Notes: a model not told the origin generated them from the letters alone. Shown: positions 54,673-62,897, counted from the stretch's first letter. The stretch: DNA of 64,000 bases from Chryseobacterium sp. JM1 (GCF_000737715.1 NZ_JPRN01000002.1:310001-374000); one strand, 5' to 3'. Program-made: numbers and translations.

Positions 54673-55743
54673 CTATAATTCAATAGTTAGTTTTCGTAAG
54701 GTATTAGTTTTTTTTGGTATAATTGTGGAAAATAATTCCTCAACGACATTTTCTTTAAAACCCATTTCTTTTAAGAAAGAAAAATCAGTTTCATCTTGAG
54801 CTAATTTTATAACTTTTCTCAAAAGTGAAGGTTGGCTAATTTCAAATTCGAATGGTTCTAATTTTCTATATGGCGATAACCAAAATATACATTTGTTGTA
54901 CCAATCTTGTGTTATATTTCCTATATCCTTAGTTCTGTATAAAATAGCTGCAGCTGACATTTTCCAGACTTTTTTTAAACTGAAAAGCTTTTCCTTATTT
55001 AACCTTTTAAAAACTGATTGTACTTCTGCCTTTGGTGCCAAAAATGCAGAGGCAAAAGCATCCGCTTCTTTTTCTTTATTCCTACTTTCAGAAATTATAA
55101 AGTCAAAATGAAAAATTAAATGAGCAAGCTCATGAGCTATCGTAAATACTTTTCTCGAGTTTGGAATTTTATTATTAATTAAAATTAATGGGATACCATT
55201 AACATAAGTACTAACTCCATCAAAATTTCTATTATCACTACTGATAAAATCAAAATCAAAAAAATGTATAATTATACCGTTCTTTTCCAATAGGGTTACA
55301 ATATCTTCAATTGGACCTCGTAAAACTCCAAATTTCAACCGGATCTCACTCGCTAAGTATTCATAGTTGAAATTATGGTCTTCAAGATCTATTGTGGGGA
55401 TTTTGCTCTCTGGAATATCAATAATATCTAAAAGGTTAGCCACTGTCATAGATATTAAAGTAAGTCTAGCTTCAAATGCACTAACAAGGCTTTTACTTGT
55501 TGATGCTAATTTTCTGTAAAACAATTTTTGAGATGGCAAGTTTATCTCACTTTTAAAAAACTTAGCAGTAAACTGATCACCAAGGTTCTGAATCTGCTCT
55601 AATTCTAAAGGCCTTTCTCCATTTTCAATGTTGCTAATAATAGATTGTTTTGTGTTAATCTTTTTGCCGAAAGCAGTCTGACTTAGTCCAAAATAATCTC
55701 TTGCCAATCTTAAAGTTGTATTATTAAAGATTGTTGCATTCAT
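54673..55743 (-). CDS. XRE regulator with ImmA/IrrE zinc metallopeptidase domain
   Basis: 356 residues. An N-terminal XRE HTH (about 7-60, 'GLSQTAFGKKINTKQSIISNIENGERPLE') is fused to an ImmA/IrrE peptidase with H204-E-L-A-H208 and E226 in 'EKEADAFASAFLAP'. Such proteins cleave repressors in mobile elements and appear in toxin-antitoxin modules such as RosmerTA. It lies 57 bp downstream of a 217-residue partner gene on the same strand, and a 22-bp site shared with that gene's promoter lies just upstream. Confidence 0.9.
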   Translation of the reverse strand: MNATIFNNTTLRLARDYFGLSQTAFGKKINTKQSIISNIENGERPLELEQIQNLGDQFTAKFFKSEINLPSQKLFYRKLASTSKSLVSAFEARLTLISMTVANLLDIIDIPESKIPTIDLEDHNFNYEYLASEIRLKFGVLRGPIEDIVTLLEKNGIIIHFFDFDFISSDNRNFDGVSTYVNGIPLILINNKIPNSRKVFTIAHELAHLIFHFDFIISESRNKEKEADAFASAFLAPKAEVQSVFKRLNKEKLFSLKKVWKMSAAAILYRTKDIGNITQDWYNKCIFWLSPYRKLEPFEFEISQPSLLRKVIKLAQDETDFSFLKEMGFKENVVEELFSTIIPKKTNTLRKLTIEL

Positions 55744-55768
55744 AATGTATTTCTCATTGTTAATAAAT

Positions 55769-55790
55769 AGATGATAATTGAAGGGTGAGA
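55769..55790. promoter_or_regulatory. Operator-like site B (22 bp)
   Basis: The plus strand reads AGATGATA then ATTGAAGGGTGAGA. The reverse complement of this 22-bp word recurs at 56477-56498 with 20 matches, of which the 14-bp core is perfect. It lies 26 bp upstream of the metallopeptidase start. It is either an operator for the XRE protein or one arm of an inverted repeat enclosing the partner gene. Confidence 0.6.
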
Positions 55791-55800
55791 AGATTAATAT

Positions 55801-56454
55801 TTACCCAACTTTAGAATCTCTCTCTTGGGCTTGATTTTTTAATTTTATACTTAAATTTTCTTCAGATATAAAATACTCAGATAAATTTAACTCATAAGCT
55901 AGTTCATCATTTTCAAATCTAACTACCTTTACAGTAATTCCTCCATTTTCATTAGGCATATAAACAAAATAAAAAATTGGAGGCTGATGCTCAATCCCTC
56001 TTCTTTGCAACTCTTTTCTGACGGATTGCTTTAATGAAACATCATTTCCTGCTGTTGTATTTTCAAATCTCTCAGTTGAGATATTCTTAATTTTCCCATT
56101 CTTATCCATAGCTTTAAAACAGAATAAAGCTTTATTGTCTAATAAAAAATAAGTCATGCCATAAGTACTTATCTTTAAAGTCATATCAAAAGCTTTGAAA
56201 TCTGTAGCAAGCTTAGAATAAAAATTTGCAAATATCATCGAATTAGTTGTTGATGCCTGATGTCTTTTATTAAAAAATTCAAAAGGATTTTCAATTACAT
56301 ATTTCTGACTCTTTGCATAGCCTTCTACAATGCCTTTATAGGCATATTTCACGAAATCACTATACTTTTTATTAGTAATTTCCTTGTCAAATACACTTTT
56401 ATTGTGTATATTTGTTCTCCCATTTGGGGAGATACTGTTCATGTTTTGTCCCAT
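55801..56454 (-). CDS. Partner of the XRE-ImmA gene (no known domain)
   Basis: 217 residues (an internal ATG at codon 5 is an alternative start). The N-terminal ~70 residues are helical and charged. The later half is mixed strands including 'PPIFYFVYMPNENGGITVKVVRF'. No family is recognised. Its position before an XRE-metallopeptidase gene and the flanking shared sites suggest it is the cleaved or inhibitory partner of a two-gene module. The distant possibility that it is a RmrA-like antitoxin is untested. Confidence 0.7.
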   Translation of the reverse strand: MGQNMNSISPNGRTNIHNKSVFDKEITNKKYSDFVKYAYKGIVEGYAKSQKYVIENPFEFFNKRHQASTTNSMIFANFYSKLATDFKAFDMTLKISTYGMTYFLLDNKALFCFKAMDKNGKIKNISTERFENTTAGNDVSLKQSVRKELQRRGIEHQPPIFYFVYMPNENGGITVKVVRFENDELAYELNLSEYFISEENLSIKLKNQAQERDSKVG

Positions 56455-56476
56455 GATAATATTATTATATTTAGTA

Positions 56477-56498
56477 TCTCACCCTTCAATGACCATCT
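56477..56498. promoter_or_regulatory. Operator-like site A (22 bp)
   Basis: The plus strand reads TCTCACCCTTCAAT then GACCATCT, the reverse complement of the site at 55769. It starts 23 bp upstream of the 217-residue gene, in its promoter region on the minus strand, as expected for an autoregulatory operator. Confidence 0.6.
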
Positions 56499-56501
56499 TC
56501 C

Positions 56502-56532
56502 ATCTTCTTGCGTCAACAAGAAGATTTTTTTT
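56502..56532 (+). terminator. Orphan plus-strand terminator
   Basis: A 9-bp perfect stem (atcttcttg / caagaagat) with a CGTCAA loop and a T8 tail. It is oriented as a plus-strand terminator, but no plus-strand gene precedes it; the neighbouring genes run the other way. It would suit the 217-residue gene if the segment between the two 22-bp sites were inverted. Confidence 0.65.
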
Positions 56533-56772
56533 GCTATCTATTCGACAATACAAATATACAAAAAAAAACAAAACCACCAAAAAACATTAAATTCTATTAA
56601 AGTTTTATTTATATTTTAATTATATACTATTAAAAATAAATACCAAAAACATGATTTCCAACACAATACAATCAAAACAAAGTAAGTCTTTTTGCTATTT
56701 TTAATATTATCAAAGTCTGATTGTTAATTTTAAAGATATTTATTAGGAGTGCATCAAAAAGTGTGGGGCAAA

Positions 56773-58161
56773 TTAGGCAGCGTTTAGGTTTTTATTGATA
56801 TCTACTGTTCTGAATTTAGGGTATTTTTCTCTGAAAACCTTTTCCCAGTCATTGTTTAAAACCTGTGTTCGTGCTTGCAGTAGCAAATGGGCTCCTTTTC
56901 TCGTCCATTGCATGGATTGCTTTTTTCCAAACCGCTTAGCAATAACGTAATTTACCGTGGATTCCACGAAGCTGGTAGTTATAACCTCTCCGTATCGATG
57001 TCGCTCGGAATAATTGGGAATAAAGTTTTCATTGCCTGTTATGTAGGTTTGAAAATCTAGAATCTGTTGCTTCAATATCTTTAATTTTTCATACTTTTTC
57101 TTGATTTTTTCATCTTCTTGATGTTCAAAAACGGTGTATTCAAAATCTTCAATAAGATCTAATGCCTGTTGCACTTTTCCATGCCACAGGTTCCATTTGA
57201 CGCTCTTTAAATCCTTAATAAAGTCAGCCCCTCTTTGCTTATCGATTTTTGAAAAACCTAATGCGAATTGCTTGAGCACCGTTATTCTCATGGTTATATG
57301 AAACCAATCCAAAATCTGTACAGATTCGGCATTGAGATAGTTTTGCATAGAACGTAAATTAGGTGATCCGTCAGAGAAAAATTCTAATTTTTGGTTAGGA
57401 AGCATACCCTGAGATCGGAGATGTTCATAGATTCTACGCTTGGGCTTTTGGTCGTAGGAACCTACGAATCCGAAACACTTTGCATTTCTTTCTGCCGGTA
57501 CAGTTTTTCCAACAATTACCTCGAAAATAGTTTTTTTCTGATTCCAATCCCTCAAATAACCTCCATCCATACCCACAATCATCGTTCTTTCTGGTGTTGG
57601 AAGGCTTCTGCGATACAAAATACTCCCAGAGTCATACATAAATTGTTCATCAGGAAGCTGATTTTCTTGCTCGGAAATGATTTTCTTCAAATGATTCTGA
57701 ATGGTCGATGCATTGAGGGGTTCTGAGACCGGCAAAACTTCCTTGAGTAAATTGGCAGTCTTTTCAAAAGGGATCAAAGATGCCCATTTGGTTTCAAGGT
57801 ATAAGAGTTCTGGGGTAATGTGCATTGGGAGTAGCTCCTTCAAAGGGCTGAAAGTAGCCTTTATTTCCTCATTATTGGTATAAAACCTTGGACTTTTGAG
57901 AGCAATATCCCCGAATAAAGTTTTTAGCTGAATGGTATAGCTCCCTTTCCTTCTATAGTCTTGTAGATTCAGACTTTTTAGATAGGCTATGATTTGTTTT
58001 TCAATTATGATGGTCTGCAGATTCTTGAGAAGTTCCTTCGATTCCGAAAGACTCATTCCAATGGTTTCAAAAGAATGGCTTTCCCGATCCAAAGAATAAA
58101 ATTCTTCTATTATCGAGGTTGAGCTTCCATCCTCTAGGCATAATTGAAGTTTGAATTTCAT
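56773..58161 (-). CDS. Transposase of the nested IS (ISKra4-like)
   Basis: 462 residues. DDE-type landmarks are 'VGMDGGYLRDW', 'FFSDGSPNLRSMQNYL', 'ILDWFHITMRI' and the C-terminal 'ESTVNYVIAKRFGKKQSMQW', the pattern of ISKra4 transposases. The stop lies in the terminal inverted repeat, so the gene uses the full element. The start is 11 bp downstream of the recombinase gene. Confidence 0.85.
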   Translation of the reverse strand: MKFKLQLCLEDGSSTSIIEEFYSLDRESHSFETIGMSLSESKELLKNLQTIIIEKQIIAYLKSLNLQDYRRKGSYTIQLKTLFGDIALKSPRFYTNNEEIKATFSPLKELLPMHITPELLYLETKWASLIPFEKTANLLKEVLPVSEPLNASTIQNHLKKIISEQENQLPDEQFMYDSGSILYRRSLPTPERTMIVGMDGGYLRDWNQKKTIFEVIVGKTVPAERNAKCFGFVGSYDQKPKRRIYEHLRSQGMLPNQKLEFFSDGSPNLRSMQNYLNAESVQILDWFHITMRITVLKQFALGFSKIDKQRGADFIKDLKSVKWNLWHGKVQQALDLIEDFEYTVFEHQEDEKIKKKYEKLKILKQQILDFQTYITGNENFIPNYSERHRYGEVITTSFVESTVNYVIAKRFGKKQSMQWTRKGAHLLLQARTQVLNNDWEKVFREKYPKFRTVDINKNLNAA

Positions 58162-58172
58162 AGCAAAATAAT

Positions 58173-58796
58173 TTATGGTGTTAAATAATCATTGACTTTC
58201 CTTACTGTATTAATGGAAACATCACATATTTTGGAAGTTTTGCGAATACTTATTCCCAAACGAAGATTCCGGGTAATCAAAGGATATTTTTTTAAGAAAG
58301 CTGCTTTCTCTTCTTTTGTTCCATTGGGGCGCCCCAGCTTTTTCCCTTTTCTGCGAGCTTCTTCGATTCCTGATAGTATACGCTCTCGTAAGGTTTCTCG
58401 TTCCAAACGGGCAAACTCTGCCAGTAGTGTAAACATAAACTGAGCAATAGGATTTCTTTTCCCTTTCTTTAGGGTTTCAATTCCAAAGTTTTGTACATAC
58501 ACACTGACTCCAAGATTAGAAAGCTCTTCCAATACTTTTAACACTTCAACAGTGGATCTCCCCAAGCGAGAAACTTCCTGAACCAAGACTTTATCAATCT
58601 CTCCACTCTTTGCTAAGGTAAGCAGTTCCTGTAACCCGCTCCTTTCGATATTATCCTTTGCTCCGGATATTTTCTCCGAAATTTCTGTGATGATCTCTAC
58701 TTTTTGAGAATAAGCCACCTCTCGCAAATCTTCTATTTGCCTTTGATAATTTTGCTCTTTTTTAGAAACTCTTACAAAGATGACACCCTTTTCCAT
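58173..58796 (-). CDS. Serine recombinase of the nested IS
   Basis: 207 residues from ATG 58796; a GTG lies one codon upstream. The N-terminus 'MEKGVIFVRVSKKEQ' has Arg9 and nucleophile Ser11. The motifs 'VQEVSRLGRSTVEVLKVLEEL' and 'RETLRERILSGIEEARRKGKKLGRPNG' follow, and the C-terminal HTH is 'SIRKTSKICDVSINTVRKV'. A resolvase as passenger gene of an ISKra4-type element suggests cointegrate resolution. It is distinct from the resolvase at 51893. Confidence 0.9.
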   Translation of the reverse strand: MEKGVIFVRVSKKEQNYQRQIEDLREVAYSQKVEIITEISEKISGAKDNIERSGLQELLTLAKSGEIDKVLVQEVSRLGRSTVEVLKVLEELSNLGVSVYVQNFGIETLKKGKRNPIAQFMFTLLAEFARLERETLRERILSGIEEARRKGKKLGRPNGTKEEKAAFLKKYPLITRNLRLGISIRKTSKICDVSINTVRKVNDYLTP

Positions 58797-58859
58797 CACG
58801 TTAAGATACGCAAGATGATTATAAAATCAAAATAATCACTAGGTTTTATTAATACACTT

Positions 58860-59501
58860 TTACTCTTCAAAAAACTCGGAATAATCTCCAAGGGTATACC
58901 AAAAATCAGGATCACCATTTTTTTGATACAGTTTCTTAAGGGCTTTATTAATCCTGCTCTTCTCAAACTTTTCAGAATCATGAGTTAAATACCAGGAAGG
59001 CACTTCGTCAAAATCGATATCTGGAAATTTTTTATCTTCTATACTTTCCGCCAATTCCTGAAGCATATCATAGCACCATAGTATTTGATGGGTAATAGCT
59101 TCTTCATAGTATTTTGCACCGCCTATTCCCTCAATAGGACAGGCCCTTTTTCCTGCTAATACTTTGGGGTAATGAAAGGGAGAATCTAAAGGGGAAATCT
59201 TTTCAATGCGTAATTCATGTTCCCAGAACTCGTAAAAGTTATAGGTATAAGTGAATTTGTCTTTTTCTTTAAAGCCAAAATGAGAGAGGGGAACTTCACA
59301 ATCATTACTGAAAGAACTGCCATAAAATCGTCCCCAGATATGGAATTTATGAAGAAAATAGCCGTCCCAACCCATAACCATTTGTATCAAATGATGAAGC
59401 TGCGCAATGCTCGTACTATCACAAACTACAAATCTCCGTAAGATCTGCGGTGATATCCCTAAAATGTGGATCTTGAATTGAATAAGATTTCTCTCTGCCA
59501 A
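58860..59501 (-). CDS. Plasmid pRiA4b ORF-3 family protein
   Basis: 213 residues beginning 'MAERNLIQFKIHILGISPQILRRFVVCDSTSIAQLHHLIQ', the PRiA4_ORF3 signature. The motif 'KFHIWGRFYG' and a late 'YTLGDYSEFFEE' tail are visible. This family is often found in plasmids and mobile elements, and its function is unknown. It is the first gene of the IS on the minus strand; the recombinase follows 63 bp on. Confidence 0.85.
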   Translation of the reverse strand: MAERNLIQFKIHILGISPQILRRFVVCDSTSIAQLHHLIQMVMGWDGYFLHKFHIWGRFYGSSFSNDCEVPLSHFGFKEKDKFTYTYNFYEFWEHELRIEKISPLDSPFHYPKVLAGKRACPIEGIGGAKYYEEAITHQILWCYDMLQELAESIEDKKFPDIDFDEVPSWYLTHDSEKFEKSRINKALKKLYQKNGDPDFWYTLGDYSEFFEE

Positions 59502-59585
59502 CAGAATTTTTTTGTCTGAAGAAAAGGTAAGAATTTTTTATTTGCCCCACACTTTTTGATGCACTCCTATTATTGATTTGTTATT

Positions 59586-59630
59586 TTATCATTCCGAATT
59601 GTAAATTATCATCTTCTTTTGTAATTGACA
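59586..59630. repeat. Right end of the Tn7-like element with two abutting TnsB-like sites
   Basis: On the minus strand the end reads TGTCAATTACAAAAGAAGAT and onward. Two 19-bp sites are packed 1 bp apart: TTACAAAAGAAGATGATAA (59606-59624) and TTACAATTCGGAATGATAA (59586-59604), both read on the minus strand. Closely packed right-end sites are a Tn7 feature. A poor third candidate (TTTGATAA on the minus strand, near 56708-56728) lies beyond the inserted IS, nearly 2.9 kb away. Confidence 0.8.
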
Positions 59631-60319
59631 ATGGTTTTTCCGCTGCCCGGCGGACCAATGAGGATAATGTTATGCCCTCCTGCCGCAGACACTTCCATGG
59701 CTCTTTTTGCGGTTTCCTGTCCTTTAACTTCAGAAAAATCGAACGGGAAATCATTGATTTTTTCCTGAAATTCTTTTCTGGTGTCTAATATGATTCTTTT
59801 AATCGGCTTTCCTTCATTAAAAAAATCGATTACTTCTTTGATGTTTTCAGCGCCGTATACTTCGAGACTGTCTACAATAGCGGCTTCCCGGGTATTCTGC
59901 ATGGGAAGAATAATCCCTTTGAAACCTTCTTCTCTGGCCTGTATAGCGATAGGAAGCACTCCTTTGATGGGCTGCAGGCTTCCGTCTAATGACAATTCGC
60001 CCATGATGATGTAATCCTGGATATTTTCAGCGAGAATCTGATCTGAAGCGGCCAATATTCCAATAGCGATGCTGAGGTCATAAGCAGAGCCTTCTTTTCG
60101 CAGGTCTGCGGGAGCCATATTGATGGTAATTTTCTTGCCGGGAATTTTGTGGCCTACGTTCCTTAATGCAGCAGAGATCCTGTAGCTGCTTTCTTTAATG
60201 GCATTATCGGGGAGCCCGACCAGATGATAGCCTACTCCTCCGGTGTCTACATTCACCTCAATAGTAATGGTTTGTGCCGCAACTCCATGGATGGCACTTC
60301 CATAAATTTTTACCAGCAT
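59631..60319 (-). pseudogene. comM: comM/yifB N-terminal fragment (right of the transposon)
   Basis: 229 codons plus two bases. The Lon/ChlI-like N-terminal domain starts '[13 protein letters not shown]' and contains '[14 protein letters not shown]', '[17 protein letters not shown]' and '[14 protein letters not shown]'. It ends at Walker A 'IGPPGSGKT' plus AT of the next codon, after which the transposon begins. The split therefore separates Walker A from Walker B. Together the two fragments give ~454 codons against ~510 expected, leaving about 55 codons missing. Confidence 0.95.
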
Positions 60320-60420
60320 GATTGTGTTTTTGGTAAAATTAGAGAATATAATTTTTCAAAATTTGGTCTTTAAAATTAACAGATTTAAGCTTCTTCATCC
60401 ATTTTATAAAAAATTTCAAT

Positions 60421-60456
60421 AAAAAGACAAACCGATACAGACTGTCTCTGTACCGG
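60421..60456 (-). terminator. Terminator of the T9SS gene at 60498
   Basis: On the minus strand CCGGTACAGA / TCTGTATCGG (one wobble) forms a stem followed by a T-rich tract. It lies 42 bp after the stop of the gene. Confidence 0.7.
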
Positions 60457-60497
60457 CTCATCAGCGATTAAAAAAAACTAACTCAGGATGTGTTCTA

Positions 60498-61460
60498 TTA
60501 CTTTTTGATGAACTTATTCTTGTAGGTATTTCCTTCTGTATCTTTAGAAAGAATGATATAATTTCCGGGAACCAGACGGCTTACATCTATCGGTTCGCTA
60601 AAGTGATGACTGTTTTTCTGCAGTGCTACCTTTCCGGACATATCCATGATGATGACCTCTTTATATTTCTTATCGGAATCTTTTCCGATGTACAGAAACT
60701 GCGCCGTAGGATTCGGATATATTTTAAGCGTTTTTTCTTTACGTTTTGTTTCGCCTGTTGCCAGCGTGCACTGTTCAAAGTTTCCGAAATTCAGCTTTAT
60801 AAAATTTCCTGTGCCTAAAAATTCACACTGATCCGGACAATACTCCGTACAGGCATAGAATCCGAATACTCCGGAATCTGTTGCTGTATATGAATCTCCT
60901 ATAACCCCACTGATCACACAGGGATCTCCCGGTGAAGGCGGCGGACTGTTTGGAATACATCTATACCATACATGGTTTCCGTAAAGATCTGGAAATACAT
61001 CATCAAATCTTACTGATGCTCCGGCACAAATATTATATTCTCCATCTCCCAAATCCTGATAAGTTCCGGGTGTAAAGGTGCTGAGCATCGCGGGAAGGGC
61101 ATAAGCAAATCCATCTGCCATCACCGCCGGACTTTCTGCGGAACAGTCGCCTTCTGTAACCTGTACCTTAAAATAATACAGCTGATCATCATTTCCATTG
61201 ATGGTCAATGTTTGTGAAGTGGCTCCCGGAATTGCCGTCCAGGGATTGTTGTTGGGCGTCTGCCATGTCCACTGCTGTTTGTACCATTGATAACTTCCAA
61301 ATGTTTGGGTAGAAAGTGTCTCTGTTTCGGTATTACAGAACACGATCTTATCCGGAAATTTTACGCCCAGTCTGGGACTGGTAATGGTAGGATTACACTG
61401 TGCTTTCATATTCATTAGGGCCATGAATAGTACAGCCAAAAAAATCAGTTTGGTTTTCAT
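60498..61460 (-). CDS. T9SS-sorted secreted protein
   Basis: 320 residues with a signal peptide (about 1-20). An Ig/PKD-like segment ('YQWYKQQW', 'ATSQTLTINGNDDQLYYFKVQVTEGDC') and a Cys-rich middle (eight or more Cys between residues ~115 and 225) precede a C-terminal type A sorting domain ('LKIYPNPTAQFLYIG', 'VIIMDMSGKVALQ', 'YIILSKDTEGNTYKNKFIKK'). It is exported through the T9SS and probably surface-bound. Confidence 0.9.
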   Translation of the reverse strand: MKTKLIFLAVLFMALMNMKAQCNPTITSPRLGVKFPDKIVFCNTETETLSTQTFGSYQWYKQQWTWQTPNNNPWTAIPGATSQTLTINGNDDQLYYFKVQVTEGDCSAESPAVMADGFAYALPAMLSTFTPGTYQDLGDGEYNICAGASVRFDDVFPDLYGNHVWYRCIPNSPPPSPGDPCVISGVIGDSYTATDSGVFGFYACTEYCPDQCEFLGTGNFIKLNFGNFEQCTLATGETKRKEKTLKIYPNPTAQFLYIGKDSDKKYKEVIIMDMSGKVALQKNSHHFSEPIDVSRLVPGNYIILSKDTEGNTYKNKFIKK

Positions 61461-61502
61461 ATTTAAATATTTTAATGGTTTGGTTTAGCTTTTTTAGCGA
61501 AA

Positions 61503-62897
61503 TCAGTCCAGTAACAGTCTGATTCCGAACTTCATATTAAAGTTTAAAGGTTTTTCTTTGTAAATGGTATTAAGCTGGCTGTCGTTTTTGAAATGATACC
61601 CTATTCCAGGTTCAGCATAGATTCCGATTTTATCAATAATTTTCACCTGAAGGCCTACCGCAGAATTTACTGAAAACTGTACCGGTTTTACATCCAGGCG
61701 TTCGTCCTGAGAATCCGTCACCTCATCATTGACTATATATTTTGTCCTAAGCTTTCCTGCCACTGCTTTTTCTGCAAGTACTCCGCCGGTTACGTATCCT
61801 GTAAAACGTCCTTTCTGAATCACATTATAATTGACCTGAACCGGAATCCCGATATAATGGATGCTCTGCTCACCTTTTATATAATTGGAATTGCTTCCGG
61901 AATGCAATTCTGAGGTAAGTTTCGTATAATTGACCCCGGTTCCTATTCCCCATCTTTTCCCAATATTATAATACATTGACAATCCAAATGTCACAGGAAT
62001 TTTATGTCTGATTCTCGCTTCCACTTCTTTACTCTGGTTGGCGAGCAGAACTTCCGTAAGCGGATCGGCTTCTGTACCTGACATAAATATATCACTAAAA
62101 GCCATCGGACTTCCGCTGATGGAAGCGTAGCCCGGAAACTTCTGGTCGGAGGAATTGGAGGAAACACTTCCTGTAAGCATGTTCAGCATCCACTTTTTGG
62201 ACTGGCGACCCCGGATTTTAGATTTATCTGTAGCAGCCATCTTTTCATGAAGTTCATTTTCAGGTGTATTAAAAATTTCTTCAACTTCTTTTTTCTCTTT
62301 TACTACCGGATTCTCATTGGCTAAAGGAGAAATATTCGCGGGTTGGGTTTCTTTCTTAAAAAGTTCAACTCCTTTTTCCTTTTCCTGAGATCCTGAGATC
62401 ACTTTATTATAATTTGTTCCATGTCCCAATATATTTTTTAAAATTTGCTCAGTGCTTGTTTTACCGTTCAATATATTTTCTGCGTGACTGTATTTTTCAA
62501 CTTCATTGGTTTTTGCCTTATCATTGGTATCGGCCAGTACAGGATCCATGATTCTTTTTTCTATTTGAGGACTTTCATCAACATTTTCAGCTTTTTTTGT
62601 GATCTTAGGACCAGTCTTCTCTGCATTCATATCCAGTAATAATTTTCCAGTAAAGAACAACATAGCAATAGCAGCAGCAACTCCTCCGACACGGTACCAG
62701 AGGGATCTTTTATTTTCAACAGACGGATTTATATTTTCTTTTTCATCATCGGCTCCAAACATCATGGCTCCGGCTATTCCGTTTTCTTCCTCTTCAGAAA
62801 AAAGCTCATCTTTTATATCTTCCCACAGCCCATCCGGAATATCCTCTTTGTGGTCTTCCATTTTCCTGTGAAGGTCATTTAGCCACTGATTATTCAT
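61503..62897 (-). CDS. Inner-membrane/beta-barrel fusion protein, likely anti-sigma partner
   Basis: 464 residues from ATG 62897. An N-terminal helical, acidic ~65 residues ('MNNQWLNDLHRKMEDHKEDIPDGLWEDIKDEL') precede one transmembrane helix (about 70-88), a long Lys/Glu/Asn-rich linker, and a C-terminal ~170 residues of PorT-like beta-barrel strands ('GIGTGVNYTKLTSEL', 'YIGIPVQVNYNV'). Its start overlaps the sigma factor gene by 8 bp, so a regulatory role with that sigma factor is inferred. Known in Bacteroidota as ECF-linked outer-membrane beta-barrel proteins; mechanism unproven. Confidence 0.8.
   Translation of the reverse strand: MNNQWLNDLHRKMEDHKEDIPDGLWEDIKDELFSEEEENGIAGAMMFGADDEKENINPSVENKRSLWYRVGGVAAAIAMLFFTGKLLLDMNAEKTGPKITKKAENVDESPQIEKRIMDPVLADTNDKAKTNEVEKYSHAENILNGKTSTEQILKNILGHGTNYNKVISGSQEKEKGVELFKKETQPANISPLANENPVVKEKKEVEEIFNTPENELHEKMAATDKSKIRGRQSKKWMLNMLTGSVSSNSSDQKFPGYASISGSPMAFSDIFMSGTEADPLTEVLLANQSKEVEARIRHKIPVTFGLSMYYNIGKRWGIGTGVNYTKLTSELHSGSNSNYIKGEQSIHYIGIPVQVNYNVIQKGRFTGYVTGGVLAEKAVAGKLRTKYIVNDEVTDSQDERLDVKPVQFSVNSAVGLQVKIIDKIGIYAEPGIGYHFKNDSQLNTIYKEKPLNFNMKFGIRLLLD

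Larger units (their letters stand above)
56746..59567. mobile_element. Insertion sequence of ISKra4-like type (2,822 bp)
   Basis: Perfect 28-bp terminal inverted repeats lie at 56746-56773 and 59540-59567 (outer end GGAGTGCATCAAAAAGTGTG). A TATTA duplication is at 56741-56745 and 59568-59572. It carries three minus-strand genes: a PRiA4_ORF3 protein, a serine recombinase and the transposase. It is nested in the Tn7-like element and leaves only ~60 bp of that element's right end beside comM. Intact repeats and duplication point to a recent insertion. The family name rests on recognition of the transposase. Confidence 0.9.
45577..59630. mobile_element. Tn7-like transposon in comM (14,054 bp including a nested IS)
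   Basis: The boundaries are where comM coding stops on each side. Both termini start TGT and share a 25-bp imperfect inverted repeat (about 19 matches), including AAAGnAGATGATAA. The left side carries tnsA-tnsB-tnsC-tniQ, the core set of a Tn7-like element; a TnsE-like gene, a serine resolvase, a GHKL-nuclease gene and a metallopeptidase module follow. Flanking bases are CCGCC and ATGGT, so there is no 5-bp duplication. No cas genes or CRISPR repeats are present, so it is not a CRISPR-associated transposon. Coding is clearly more AT-rich than its neighbours. Without the IS and its TATTA duplication the element is about 11.2 kb. Confidence 0.9.

Noticed and set aside
56741..56745. TATTA as the target duplication of the Tn7-like element
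   Set aside because: TATTA flanks the nested IS (56741-56745 and 59568-59572), not the transposon ends at 45577 and 59630.
45577..59630. CRISPR-associated transposon
   Set aside because: No cas gene, repeat array or guide-like feature is visible; the only target selectors are TniQ and the TnsE-like protein.
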